This document shows positions 41,100-50,020 of a stretch of DNA of 59,853 nucleotides, piece by piece. Location: NCBI GenBank assembly GCA_902785575.1, contig CACZZF010000017.1, forward strand, positions 1 to 59,853, given 5' to 3'. The number at the start of each line of letters is the position of its first letter. Positions within the stretch are counted from its first letter, which is position 1. The notes beneath the pieces are model-generated. The model made no database searches and was not told where the DNA came from. It was given only the letters and a program-made list of their open reading frames with translations. This DNA is from an uncultured Bacteroidia bacterium (lineage in GTDB: Bacteria > Bacteroidota > Bacteroidia > Bacteroidales > UBA932). The translations under genes were made by a program, and so were the position numbers.

Positions 41100-42533
41100 A
41101 TGCTGAATATTCAAGAAGAGGCAGCCCGATGCCTGCTGTGCGAGAATGCACCTTGCTCTGCGGTATGCCGGAACGGAGATCCCGCCAGGGCGGTCCGTGC
41201 GATTAGATTCGGGAATGAGAAAATCGCCGCCAAGTGGCTGGAAGGTTGCTCTGAGGAGGAACTCGCCAGGGCAGAGGAAGCCTGCATCCATTACGACAGG
41301 CCGCTGCATCTTCGTGAGATGGCCGCATCCTTGCCGGAACAAATCAAGGATGAGGGGCCTTCTCTGGAGATTGATTTCTGCGGAATCCATTGCGAGAATC
41401 CTTTCTTCTTGGCCTCATCAGCGGTTTGTACTAACTACGAGATGGTAGCCGAGGCTTTCAAGGCCGGCTGGGCGGGAGTGTTTTTCAAGACAATCTGTAA
41501 GCAGGAGATCAACGAGGTTTCGCCCAGATTCGACGCCGTGAGGCTCCCGGGTGGCACTTTCGCCGGTTTCCGGAATATGGAGCAGCTTTCCGAGAACCGG
41601 AATGAAGAGGATTTCGATACATTAAGGCGCTTGAAGAAGGATTTCCCCACGAAAGTTGTTGTCTCTTCGATCATGGGTCAGTACGAGGAGGATTGGATAG
41701 ACCTGGCGAAACAAGCTGAGGAGGCTGGTGTGGATGCGATTGAGTTAAACTTCTCCTGTCCTCAGATGCGTATAGCGGGGATGGGAAGCGATGTCGGCCA
41801 GAATCCGGAGATGGTGGCTTTCTACACAGCTTATGTCAAGCAGGCCGTCAGTATCCCGGTCATTCCAAAAATGACTCCTAATGTGGCTTCTATTAATCCG
41901 TTGGCTCTTGCCGCTCATCTTGCCGGAGCGGATGGTATATCAGCGATAAACACAATCAAATCCGTGACGATGGGAGGTGAGGTCTCAGGAAAGAGGACCA
42001 CTTCCGGTTATTCTGGAAGGGCTGTGAAGCCCATCGCTCTGAGATTCATTATGGAGATGGCGCAGAACCCGGTTTTGCGGAATATCCAATTGAGTGGAAT
42101 CGGTGGTATCGAAGTCTGGCGTGACGCCCTTGATTTCATTAAGCTTGGGTGTCGTAATGTCCAGGTGTGCACCTCCGTCATGGAATATGGCCATAGGATA
42201 ATCGATGATCTGGTTATCGGCTTGAGCTCCTATTTGGCAGAAAGAGGAGTTTCCAAGTTGGAAGATATTGTCGGTGAATCGATTGGCGATTTTGTCAGGC
42301 CTGCTGACCTGGATCGTGACACTGTCGTCTATCCTGTGATAGACTCGGCCAAATGCATCGGCTGCGGACGTTGCTATCTATCGTGCCGGGACGGTGGCCA
42401 TCAGGCGATAAGTTTCGCCGAGGACCGGGTACCGCATGTCAACGGGGCGAAGTGCGTCGGTTGCCACCTGTGTACACTCGTCTGTCCTGTCGACGCGATC
42501 AGCGCCTCAAAGCGTGTCCCGAAGCGGCGTTAG
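41100..42533 (+). CDS. preA: Dihydropyrimidine dehydrogenase PreA with PreT-like N-terminal FeS segment
   Basis: Residues 11-23 hold CLLCENAPCSAVC, the cysteine pattern of the N-terminal FeS domain normally found in PreT/GltD-type subunits. From about 85 follows a dihydroorotate-dehydrogenase-like flavin barrel (ENPFFLASSAVCTNYEM, IELNFSCPQMR with the active-site loop), and the C terminus carries two ferredoxin-like 4Fe-4S motifs (CIGCGRCYLSC, CVGCHLCTLVCP). PreA reduces uracil and thymine with electrons from PreT. E. coli PreA is about 411 residues; the extra 60-70 here are the added segment. No PreT flavoprotein gene is adjacent. Confidence 0.88.
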   Translation: MLNIQEEAARCLLCENAPCSAVCRNGDPARAVRAIRFGNEKIAAKWLEGCSEEELARAEEACIHYDRPLHLREMAASLPEQIKDEGPSLEIDFCGIHCENPFFLASSAVCTNYEMVAEAFKAGWAGVFFKTICKQEINEVSPRFDAVRLPGGTFAGFRNMEQLSENRNEEDFDTLRRLKKDFPTKVVVSSIMGQYEEDWIDLAKQAEEAGVDAIELNFSCPQMRIAGMGSDVGQNPEMVAFYTAYVKQAVSIPVIPKMTPNVASINPLALAAHLAGADGISAINTIKSVTMGGEVSGKRTTSGYSGRAVKPIALRFIMEMAQNPVLRNIQLSGIGGIEVWRDALDFIKLGCRNVQVCTSVMEYGHRIIDDLVIGLSSYLAERGVSKLEDIVGESIGDFVRPADLDRDTVVYPVIDSAKCIGCGRCYLSCRDGGHQAISFAEDRVPHVNGAKCVGCHLCTLVCPVDAISASKRVPKRR

Positions 42534-43354
42534 TCCGTAGTGGGATGGAATTCTATCTCGAAGCCGTCCTTCTCAACCTTGACCACATTAAAGCCAGGCC
42601 TGCCATGCCCTAGGGCGTTGCAGATCGGGTTGGCGGCCACAAGTCGGATTCCTTCATATTCAGTCTCATAATCCTTGTGTGTATGACCCGCCAGGACGGC
42701 GTCAACTCCATATTCCTTGAGGAGCGAAATGTATTTCTCCCTTTTTTCCGTAGGGAAATTCTCATAGTCATCCGCTTCGCCTATGTCCTTTTTGAATATA
42801 GGGCAGTGGAGGAACAGGAAGGTGTATTTCGCTTTACGTGACTTTCGCAACTCGCTTTCCAACCAGCTGAATTGCTCAGCCTCAGCTGCTTCCGCATTCT
42901 CTTTGATGCAGTTGGTGTCTATCCCGATGAAGGCGCATCCTTTCTTTATAAAAGAGAACCTGTCGTAGCCTCTCAAGGCGACATAATCGTCGCGGATTTG
43001 CTCAGTCCACTGTTTATTGTAGTCGTGATTTCCAGGAAGCAGATAGACCTGAGGCTTGAACTCGGCGACTCTTTTCTCGAAAATGCTGTTCTGAAGAGGA
43101 TCATCAATATTGTCGACAAGGTCCCCGGTAATGACAATAACTTCTGGAACTAACTCGTTGACAGCGGTAATAGCGATATTGAAAAGAGAGTCTGAATGGG
43201 AATACCCTTCCGAATTGTCCATGAACCCGATTTGGGTGTCAGTGCAATGGACGAATGAAAAGGGTTCGAACTTTCCGGAGCAAGCGGTCATGATTGCCAT
43301 CAATGCGATGGCCAAAACATTTGATAAGCCACGAATTCTCATAACAATTCTCAT
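42530..43354 (-). CDS. Metallophosphoesterase lipoprotein
   Basis: A lipoprotein signal ends LMAIMTAC (lipid cysteine about 25). Calcineurin-like phosphoesterase motifs follow: HCTDTQIG (a D-x-H variant with Gln in place of His), VITGDLVDN, PGNHDYN and LAGHTHKD. At 274 residues it is a single catalytic domain; the substrate is unknown. The start could be the second ATG at 43342. Its stop overlaps the preA stop region by 4 bases (convergent), and it is divergent from the LD-carboxypeptidase gene. Confidence 0.85.
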   Translation of the reverse strand: MRIVMRIRGLSNVLAIALMAIMTACSGKFEPFSFVHCTDTQIGFMDNSEGYSHSDSLFNIAITAVNELVPEVIVITGDLVDNIDDPLQNSIFEKRVAEFKPQVYLLPGNHDYNKQWTEQIRDDYVALRGYDRFSFIKKGCAFIGIDTNCIKENAEAAEAEQFSWLESELRKSRKAKYTFLFLHCPIFKKDIGEADDYENFPTEKREKYISLLKEYGVDAVLAGHTHKDYETEYEGIRLVAANPICNALGHGRPGFNVVKVEKDGFEIEFHPTTD

Positions 43355-43397
43355 TTTGACAGTACGAATATAGTCATTTTAATATTAAATTAGCGAC

Positions 43398-44549
43398 ATG
43401 AGAAAAATAGTGTTTCCGGCTCTCACGGTCTTGCTAATATGCTTCGTTTCCTGTTCAAAAGCCGCTCAGGAGGAAGATTCGACTGTGCTTCTGTCTTGTT
43501 CCGCGCCCGAGTTCCTGTCTCCGGGCGATAAAGTCGCGCTCATATCTCCATCATATTATACTCCGATGGAGAATGTGGACACCGCCGCGATGGTGCTCCG
43601 GGAGTGGGGACTTGTGCCGGTGGTCGGACAGAATGTGGGGAAGACATATCTCGGAAAGTATGCCGGAACTCCCAAGGAAAGGCTCTCAGACTTACTATGG
43701 GCGCTCCATGATCCCTCAATAAAGGCTATTCTTTGCAATCGTGGTGGCTACGGAACTATCCAGTTGGTGGATCTCATGCCTTTGAAAGAAATGACCGATA
43801 ATCCCAAATGGTTGATCGGTTTCAGCGATATCACTACCCTTCATGGGATGGAGACCAGGGCTGGGGTGATGAGTATCCATGGCACTATGAGTTCGCTGAT
43901 CACCACGCATTTCGGAAGGGATCTCTCGAGCACGCTAGTCAGGGACATCATTATGGGGACTATTCCTCAATATGAGATCCCTCCGCATCCCCAGAATCGT
44001 TTTGGTACAGCCTCGGGAGTGTTGGTTGGAGGGAATATATGTACGTTCACACCTTTGATCGGTACTTCAGCTGACGCGACAGCAGGTAAGGACATAATCC
44101 TTTTTATCGAAGAGGTCGAGGAGAATATGCACAATATTGACCGGCTATTCAACACATTGATTCTCAACGGTATTTTGGATCGTTGCAAAGGAGTGATACT
44201 CGGCGAGTTCACAGACTGTGAAGCCAACCTTGATTTCGGCAGCGTCGAGGAGATGCTGGTATCCTATCTCAAGGATTATGGCATCCCGGTGTGTTGCGGT
44301 TTTCCTGGCGGTCACGGGGATGTGAACCTTCCTCTTGTGATGGGCGCTCCAGTGACTCTGGAAGTCACTCCTGAAGGTTCCATACTCACTTTTGACATTG
44401 ATGGGAACCAGGAAGTCGTCAATGCCGAGACTGTGCCCCTGACTGACAGTCTCTCAACAGTTAAACCCCTTGATCTGGTCGGAGACAAACACTACAAAGT
44501 GGTTCGTATCTATAACTTCATCAAGCACTATCGCGGAGTAAGGTACTGA
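43398..44549 (+). CDS. LD-carboxypeptidase (S66) lipoprotein
   Basis: A lipoprotein signal ends ICFVSC (cysteine about 19). S143 in LIGFSDIT is the candidate nucleophile; FIEEVEENMHNIDR holds the Glu and GFPGGHGDVNLP the His of the S66 Ser-Glu-His triad. The oxyanion segment reads NRGGYGTIQLV. At 383 residues it resembles LdcA, which trims murein tetrapeptides, and the related MccF immunity peptidases. Lipid anchoring suggests a periplasmic murein role. It is a single gene, convergent with the flavoprotein gene. Confidence 0.88.
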   Translation: MRKIVFPALTVLLICFVSCSKAAQEEDSTVLLSCSAPEFLSPGDKVALISPSYYTPMENVDTAAMVLREWGLVPVVGQNVGKTYLGKYAGTPKERLSDLLWALHDPSIKAILCNRGGYGTIQLVDLMPLKEMTDNPKWLIGFSDITTLHGMETRAGVMSIHGTMSSLITTHFGRDLSSTLVRDIIMGTIPQYEIPPHPQNRFGTASGVLVGGNICTFTPLIGTSADATAGKDIILFIEEVEENMHNIDRLFNTLILNGILDRCKGVILGEFTDCEANLDFGSVEEMLVSYLKDYGIPVCCGFPGGHGDVNLPLVMGAPVTLEVTPEGSILTFDIDGNQEVVNAETVPLTDSLSTVKPLDLVGDKHYKVVRIYNFIKHYRGVRY

Positions 44550-44554
44550 TTATA

Positions 44555-45991
44555 TCAAAGCGCTTTAGCGGCGGATTGACCGGCCAGGAGGCCTGTGGAG
44601 AAGGCGCACTGGAGGTTGTAGCCGCCGGTGTCGCAGTCCATGTCGAGGATTTCCCCGCAAAGATAAAGACCTTCCTGAAGCTTGGATTCCATTGTCTTGG
44701 CCACTACTTCATCAGTAGAGACACCTCCGGCGGTAATGACGCATCTTTCGTAACCCACGAATCCGGCGATATCAAACTTCCAGTCCTTCAATGTCTTGGC
44801 CAGAAGCTCAAGATTAACGTCATAGAAACGGTGCTGGGGAGAGCCTCCTCTTCTGGAACGATACTCATTCTTTTTGATTGTCGTTTTGAGGATGTCAGGA
44901 TTCCAAGTCTGGAAACCAGGGATCAAGTCCCATGGCATGAGTTTCCCGAGCAGGATCCTGTACATTTCCTTCCCGTTGATTCCTCTTCCGTCTTTCGCCT
45001 GCCTGGTTCTTGGGTCATTCTTGATCTCGTTCCAGAGTGTCTTGACCCTCTCTGTAAGCTCTTCGACAGGGACCCCTGGCTTAAGGTCCAAAGAGAAGGC
45101 CACACGGCCTCCGTTCAGCATGGTTTTCACGCACTTGCGGCTGACCTGGAAACCGATCGGCCCCTCAATCCCTCCGTCGGTGAAATCGATGTCTCCGAAC
45201 TCTGTCTCTTTGACACTTCCGTCATAGGTGACAGTCAGGCTCACATTCTTGAGTTTCGCTCCCTTGAGCGCCTCGCCGGCACCGGTCATCGGGGTCTCCC
45301 TGCTGATATGTCCTTTAAGCTCCGGCTCGCTACCGTCAGAGACTTTATATCCCTTAGGAACAAGTGCGGTGAGGGAAGGGAAGCAGGATATTATTTTATG
45401 GCCGAGCAGTTCCGCCCAGTGGTAACCGTCTCCAGTTGATCCAGTCATGGGGTAGGAGAGGCCTCCTGTGGCGATAATCAGTTTAGTGGTCTCGAAGGTT
45501 TCGCCTCCTGCGCAGACTACCTTGAAACCACCGGTTCCTGAGCTTGTCGAAGGGCCGGAGCCTGCCGATATTAATGTGACCTCTCTTTCGGCAAGAAGCG
45601 TTACTCCTTGACGCATAACGGTTTCCACAATCGTGTCCAACACGTCGGATGCTCTGTGGGAATATGGGAAAGCCCTGTCGCCCCTTTCGACAACAGTCTC
45701 AAGACCATTCGTCTCCAAGAAGTCAATCATATTCTCCGGGGTGAAATTGAAGAATGCCGGTTTGACGAAGTTCGGGTTGGTGCGGATGTGCTTGCTGAAT
45801 TCATTCCAAGGCTTGACATTGGTGAAGTTACACCGCCCTTTTCCTGTGAATAGAATCTTACGGCCCGGACGAGGCATCTTCTCGAGAATTGTCACTTTAG
45901 CCCTGCTTCCTTCGGGCAGCGCTTTTACGGCTCCATAAGCCGCCATCAGGCCAGCGGCACCGCCACCTATTATGATTATGTCTGATTTCAT
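44555..45991 (-). CDS. NAD(P)/FAD-dependent oxidoreductase (BaiN/HI0933 family)
   Basis: The N-terminal dinucleotide fold reads IIIGGGAAGLMAAYG (about 6-20), followed by KMPRPGRKILFTGKGRCNFTN, the HI0933/YhiN signature. FAGYERCVITAGGV and LYLCGEILDMDCDTGGYNLQ lie near the C terminus. Physiological substrate is unsettled for most members. The 478 residues are somewhat long: residues 145-155 read SGPSTSSGTGG and are encoded by a repeat-like sequence (45531-45558), apparently inserted in a surface loop. It is convergent with the LD-carboxypeptidase gene. Confidence 0.88.
   Translation of the reverse strand: MKSDIIIIGGGAAGLMAAYGAVKALPEGSRAKVTILEKMPRPGRKILFTGKGRCNFTNVKPWNEFSKHIRTNPNFVKPAFFNFTPENMIDFLETNGLETVVERGDRAFPYSHRASDVLDTIVETVMRQGVTLLAEREVTLISAGSGPSTSSGTGGFKVVCAGGETFETTKLIIATGGLSYPMTGSTGDGYHWAELLGHKIISCFPSLTALVPKGYKVSDGSEPELKGHISRETPMTGAGEALKGAKLKNVSLTVTYDGSVKETEFGDIDFTDGGIEGPIGFQVSRKCVKTMLNGGRVAFSLDLKPGVPVEELTERVKTLWNEIKNDPRTRQAKDGRGINGKEMYRILLGKLMPWDLIPGFQTWNPDILKTTIKKNEYRSRRGGSPQHRFYDVNLELLAKTLKDWKFDIAGFVGYERCVITAGGVSTDEVVAKTMESKLQEGLYLCGEILDMDCDTGGYNLQCAFSTGLLAGQSAAKAL
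45531..45558. repeat. Dispersed repeat-like sequence inside flavoprotein gene
   Basis: The core CCTGAGCTTGTCGAAGGG (45537-45554), flanked by CCGGTT and CCGG, matches a short repeat that I recall as abundant across several bacterial phyla, including Bacteroidota. Here it is translated in frame as the low-complexity peptide PSTSSGT. Only this copy was found by eye in the window. Confidence 0.6.
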
Positions 45992-46040
45992 CTTTTTGGG
46001 ATTCTACCGCGAATTTAGTCTTAACTTCCGAAAAATTAGT

Positions 46041-46048
46041 TATATTTG
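46041..46048 (+). promoter_or_regulatory. -7 box (TATATTTG) of tRNA-Thr
   Basis: A perfect TAnnTTTG match 29 bases before the mature tRNA 5' end. Confidence 0.55.
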
Positions 46049-46077
46049 CAGTCCATTTCCACCGAGAAATGTAGCAG

Positions 46078-46149
46078 GCCACTTTAGCTCAGCGGTAGAG
46101 CAGCGCATTCGTAACGCGCAGGTCGGGAGTTCAAATCTGCCAAGTGGCT
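46078..46149 (+). tRNA. tRNA-Thr (anticodon CGT), with two stem mismatches
   Basis: The acceptor stem GCCACTT/AAGTGGC pairs fully, with discriminator T; the D-arm is GCTC AGCGGTA GAGC; the anticodon loop is TTCGTAA with anticodon CGT (reads ACG); the T-loop is TTCAAAT. Two stem positions do not pair: A31/C39 in the anticodon stem and G51/G63 in the T stem. CCA is not encoded. A terminator hairpin follows. It may still function, and a tRNA-Thr with TGT elsewhere could cover ACG codons. Confidence 0.9.
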
Positions 46150-46156
46150 CTGAATC

Positions 46157-46196
46157 AAGCCCACAGCCCTTTCATGGCCGTGGGCTTTCTCTTTTT
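46157..46196 (+). terminator. Intrinsic terminator after tRNA-Thr
   Basis: AAGCCCAC (46157-46164) pairs with GTGGGCTT (46180-46187), extended by an inner GCC/GGC stem; a run of T at 46192-46197 follows. Confidence 0.75.
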
Positions 46197-46212
46197 TCAA
46201 CAAACTGATCCG

Positions 46213-46243
46213 TTGTTATTCTTTCAAACAATTTCTATCTTTG
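46213..46243 (+). promoter_or_regulatory. Promoter of the DUF6057/TolB-like pair
   Basis: TTG at 46213-46215, a 20-base spacer, then TATCTTTG at 46236-46243. The ATG follows 26 bases after the -7 box. Confidence 0.65.
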
Positions 46244-46269
46244 TGTATGTCAGGATTGTCTGCTGATCA

Positions 46270-48000
46270 ATGAAGAAATTATTTACTTTACTATTCGCGC
46301 TTGTCGTATTCCTTTTCTGGATGTTCGTTTTGCCTTATCACGTTCTTTACCAGGAAGAAATACAGATTTTCCCATATACTTGGCCGCACCTGAAGCAGTG
46401 TCTCGCGTTCCCTGGTGGAGTGGCTTCATATTTGGGTGAATTCTTTGTCCAGTTTTTCCATGTCGCATGGCTTGGAGCGCTTTTGCTGTCTGTTTTGACT
46501 GCTTTGGCGCAAGTTCAGAGCTGGCGTGTGATAAGCTCTGTCAAGGCAAATGCCGATATTGTCTGGTACCCTCTCAGTTTCATTCCGGCAGTCTGTTTTT
46601 GGGCATTCCTTTGCGGTGCCGGTAACCTTGTCAGCGCTCTGGTGGCTTTCTTGCTCATCTGTGAGACCGCGGTGATTGTATGTAAGAGCAAACGCGATAG
46701 ATTATGGCTTCCTGCCATTGCCTTGGCGTATTATCTCGCGGGGCCGATGGCGTTCATCCTTGTTGTGGTCGCGTTTGCGGATATCTTTGCCGAAAGCTCC
46801 GCGAAAAGGTCCGCGAAGGTGCTGTACACCACCTTGATTATCCTTACATGCGTCTTGGTCGCAGGTTTGTCCGTAATCATCTTCACCCAGTATCCCGTGA
46901 AGAGTCTGCTATGTGGAGTTGAATATAGCCACATCCCCGGCCAGTATACCGCGAGCTTCTGGACAGCTGTCTTTTCCCTTCCCGCGGTGTTGCTTGTTTC
47001 ATTGTTACCGGTAGGAAAACCTTTAAGAAATAAAACAAGGATTTCTGTCCTGGTCGCGGTTTCCGTTGTCATCTCACTTGCATCGTATGCATATGTGAAG
47101 AAGCATTGCTCCAAGGATATGGAACGCATATATGCGTACGATTATCTCGCGGCTGGCAGGCAATGGGACAAGATTCTCGCTATGGCGGAAAAGAAGACCC
47201 CAAAGACTCCTTCTGAGGTTATATGCCTTAATCTGGCCCTGGTTATGAAAGGGGAGAGCGGAGACAGGCTATTTGAATTCTACCAAGCCGGAATTCCGGG
47301 CTTGTTCCCTAATTACGACACTTACGTATTCCTGAAATTCACCGGATCGGAGGCTTTGTATCAGGCCGGGCTCTTGAATATGGCTTTGCATTATTCGTTT
47401 GAGGCTTATCAGACCTTCCCTGGAGGAAGGGAGAGCGCGCGCCATATTAAACGAATGGCGGAAGTGAACATGATAAAGGGCGCAGAAGACGTCGCGGAAA
47501 AGTATCTGAAAGTTCTCTCCCATACCTTGTTCTATAGGAAATGGGCAAAGAAATACCTTCAGGATCAATCGCTTATGTTGGAAGATGCCGAGTATTCACG
47601 TCTCGTGGGCTGCCGTAATAGCGATCCTGATATTTTTGATGACATGTATGACTACCCTAAGCAGGCTATTCTCAGGAGCCAGGTTTCGAAGTCCGGGAAG
47701 CCGGATGAGTCGTTCCGTTACCTTCTGGCCTATGATTTATTGGCCAAGGATGTGGAGTCTCTGGCAAGCGATATCAAGCTGGCGAAAATTGATGGACCAG
47801 TCCCGGAGCTATATCAGGAGGCCCTTCTTGTCCCGTGGATAACTGCCGGTGGCAATGCGGATTATGATAGGGACTTTGTGTCGGACAAAGTCCTGACAAA
47901 GGCCCAGGCTTTCCTGAAAGATCTCCAGACGGGACGCACAACATCCTACATGAAGGGGCATTACGGCAAGACATTCTGGTTCTATTATGCTAGCAAATAA
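46270..48000 (+). CDS. DUF6057-family membrane protein
   Basis: At 576 residues it has an N-terminal membrane region of about eight helices (to about 285), starting LFTLLFALVVFLFWMFVLPYH, and then a soluble helical part (about 290-576) resembling TPR-like repeats (NLALVMKGESGDRLFEFYQ, ALYQAGLLNMALHYSFEAY). This matches DUF6057 proteins of Bacteroidales, whose function is unknown. The TolB-like lipoprotein gene follows after 12 bases; the pair is a recurrent arrangement as far as I recall. Confidence 0.8.
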   Translation: MKKLFTLLFALVVFLFWMFVLPYHVLYQEEIQIFPYTWPHLKQCLAFPGGVASYLGEFFVQFFHVAWLGALLLSVLTALAQVQSWRVISSVKANADIVWYPLSFIPAVCFWAFLCGAGNLVSALVAFLLICETAVIVCKSKRDRLWLPAIALAYYLAGPMAFILVVVAFADIFAESSAKRSAKVLYTTLIILTCVLVAGLSVIIFTQYPVKSLLCGVEYSHIPGQYTASFWTAVFSLPAVLLVSLLPVGKPLRNKTRISVLVAVSVVISLASYAYVKKHCSKDMERIYAYDYLAAGRQWDKILAMAEKKTPKTPSEVICLNLALVMKGESGDRLFEFYQAGIPGLFPNYDTYVFLKFTGSEALYQAGLLNMALHYSFEAYQTFPGGRESARHIKRMAEVNMIKGAEDVAEKYLKVLSHTLFYRKWAKKYLQDQSLMLEDAEYSRLVGCRNSDPDIFDDMYDYPKQAILRSQVSKSGKPDESFRYLLAYDLLAKDVESLASDIKLAKIDGPVPELYQEALLVPWITAGGNADYDRDFVSDKVLTKAQAFLKDLQTGRTTSYMKGHYGKTFWFYYASK

Positions 48001-48012
48001 ACGGACTCGGAC

Positions 48013-49485
48013 ATGAAGGCATATAGATTCATCATATTGACAATCGCGTTAGCATTGCTCATCTCGTGCTCAGTTCCGAGCGCTGATAAGACCATTGACA
48101 GCTATCCTCCTATCTGGCCTGACTATGTGGGAGTCACGGTGCCGTCAACCATCGCCCCTTTGAATTTTTCCTTCACGGAAGGATGTGGAGGTGACGGTAT
48201 AGCGGTGTCGGTGTGTGATGAAAGCGGTTCAGAACTGATTAGTTTATCTGATAAGGAGACTATAAAGTTCCCTATCAGGAGGTGGCATAAGATGCTTGAG
48301 ACTAACGAAGGGAAATCTCTCTCATTTGCTGTTACCATAAAGCGAAATGGAGCGTGGACCGCTTACAAGCCATTCAGCGTGGACATCAGTGCGGATGCTA
48401 TAGATTACGGCCTTACATACAGGCTGATCAAGGCCGGTTACCAGTCTTTTGGGCATATGGGTATCTATGAGAGGAATCTTTCGAATTTCCGTCAGAAAAC
48501 CGTTCTGGACAACAAGATGTTCGACGCCGGATGCCTGAATTGCCATACTTCAAACAGGACTGATCCTTCATCTTATAGCTTACATATCAGGGGTGACCAT
48601 TCCGCTACCTTGCTCACCCGTGATGGCCAGACTGAGTGTTTGAACACAATAACTGATGAGACAGGGGGCTTTTTCGTATATCCTTCATGGCATCCCGGTG
48701 GGGAATATATAGCATATTCAGTCAATAAGACCCGACTATCATTCTATACCCATACCGACAAGAAAATTGAAGTATATGACCAGGCTTCTGACCTTATTGT
48801 ATATAAGCCGGAGACCCATGAGGTGATTCTGAGCGATCTTGTCCGCAGGAAGGATAAGTTTGAGAACTATCCTTCTTTCTCGGCTGACGGAAGCGAGATT
48901 TATTTCGTCTCATCCGAGGCTGGGGATCTTCCGAAGGAGATGGAAGGGAACCAGTACAGCCTTTGTAAGATAGCGTTTGATGCCGAAGCCGGCAGATTCG
49001 GTGACAAGGTTGACACATTGGTGAACGGTCCGGCTTTAGGTATGAGTATAAATACCCCTAGGCCATCATATGACGGACGTTTCGTGATGGTGGCCGCTAT
49101 GGACTTCGGAACCTTCCCGATCTGGCATCCTGAGGCCGACCTGTGGCTCTATGACATAAAGACGGGAGATTTCCGCAACATAGAGGAGATAAACAGTGAT
49201 TGCCCTGACAGCTTCCATAACTGGAGTTCGAGTTCACGTTGGGTGGTTTTCACTACCAGGCGTGACAACAGCCTCTATACTTTACTGTATATAGCTCATA
49301 TGGATGAAAACGGGCATTTCGGGCGCCCGTTCCTCCTCCCTCAGAGGAATCCTCGCGAGTATTATGACCAGTTGATGTATTCTTTCAACACACCTGACTT
49401 CACATCAGCACCGGTTGAATTGGACACACGTGCCGCCAGAAAGATGCTTCTTTCTACTGAGCGTTCCCGCGTACACGTCCGTTGA
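48013..49485 (+). CDS. Lipoprotein with CxxCH heme motif and TolB-like propeller
   Basis: The lipoprotein signal ends ALLISC (cysteine about 19). Residues 174-178 read CLNCH, a single CxxCH c-type heme attachment motif, in the context DAGCLNCHTSNRTDPSS. After it come WD40/TolB-like propeller repeats (PSWHPGGEYIAYSVN, PSFSADGSEIYFVSS, WSSSSRWVVFTTRRDN). Such proteins pair with DUF6057 proteins in Bacteroidales. Heme attachment would need a cytochrome c maturation system, not visible in this window; the motif could instead bind a metal. Function unknown. Confidence 0.8.
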   Translation: MKAYRFIILTIALALLISCSVPSADKTIDSYPPIWPDYVGVTVPSTIAPLNFSFTEGCGGDGIAVSVCDESGSELISLSDKETIKFPIRRWHKMLETNEGKSLSFAVTIKRNGAWTAYKPFSVDISADAIDYGLTYRLIKAGYQSFGHMGIYERNLSNFRQKTVLDNKMFDAGCLNCHTSNRTDPSSYSLHIRGDHSATLLTRDGQTECLNTITDETGGFFVYPSWHPGGEYIAYSVNKTRLSFYTHTDKKIEVYDQASDLIVYKPETHEVILSDLVRRKDKFENYPSFSADGSEIYFVSSEAGDLPKEMEGNQYSLCKIAFDAEAGRFGDKVDTLVNGPALGMSINTPRPSYDGRFVMVAAMDFGTFPIWHPEADLWLYDIKTGDFRNIEEINSDCPDSFHNWSSSSRWVVFTTRRDNSLYTLLYIAHMDENGHFGRPFLLPQRNPREYYDQLMYSFNTPDFTSAPVELDTRAARKMLLSTERSRVHVR

Positions 49486-49497
49486 CTTACCTCACGT

Positions 49498-50010
49498 TTA
49501 TTTCCCTTCCGCGAATGCTTCTAGGAGGGCTGAGACCACTTTCCCGTTGTCTTTGCTGGGGCGTAGCATGCGCCAGGCTCCATAAATGCCTATGATGGCG
49601 AAGACCAGCGCTAGCCAGGGTTCGCCGTCAGATATGAACCATCCGAGCATTGCCCAAATAAAGATCAGGGCGATAGCTACATATATTCCCACATTGGTGT
49701 TCTTGTTACCTTCCTTCAGGGATGCGGCGTAGCGGTGGATCTCCTCTCCGTCGGCAGTCGTCCCCATGGTTCCGGCATCCTCCAGAACGCAGGAGACATA
49801 CTTGACCTTGTATCTGGTGGATCTGTCCAGCAGTAGGTCGCAGCCTACTGATGCCTCAGGTAAGTTTTCGCCTTCCAATTCCTTGGATCTCAACACCTTC
49901 CCGTACTTGGCCATCTCATTCTTGATGCCGCCTAGAACTGTGCCGAATGGCTTCTCCGAACAGAAAAGCCGCATTCCGGCGTCCATCATATGAACATTAG
50001 AGTCAATCAT
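49498..50010 (-). CDS. Small membrane protein of unknown function
   Basis: This 170-residue protein has a soluble N-terminal part (about 1-100), two membrane helices (NVGIYVAIALIFIWAMLGWF and LALVFAIIGIYGAWRML) and a short C-terminal tail. No signal peptide or known motif is seen. It is 10 bases downstream of the esterase gene on the same strand and ends 12 bases from the convergent TolB-like lipoprotein gene. I do not recognise the family. Confidence 0.65.
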   Translation of the reverse strand: MIDSNVHMMDAGMRLFCSEKPFGTVLGGIKNEMAKYGKVLRSKELEGENLPEASVGCDLLLDRSTRYKVKYVSCVLEDAGTMGTTADGEEIHRYAASLKEGNKNTNVGIYVAIALIFIWAMLGWFISDGEPWLALVFAIIGIYGAWRMLRPSKDNGKVVSALLEAFAEGK

Positions 50011-50020
50011 CGCTTAATAT

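Noticed and set aside
44576..45439. 287-residue open frame opposite the flavoprotein gene
   Set aside because: Antisense shadow; the flavoprotein reading has all family motifs.
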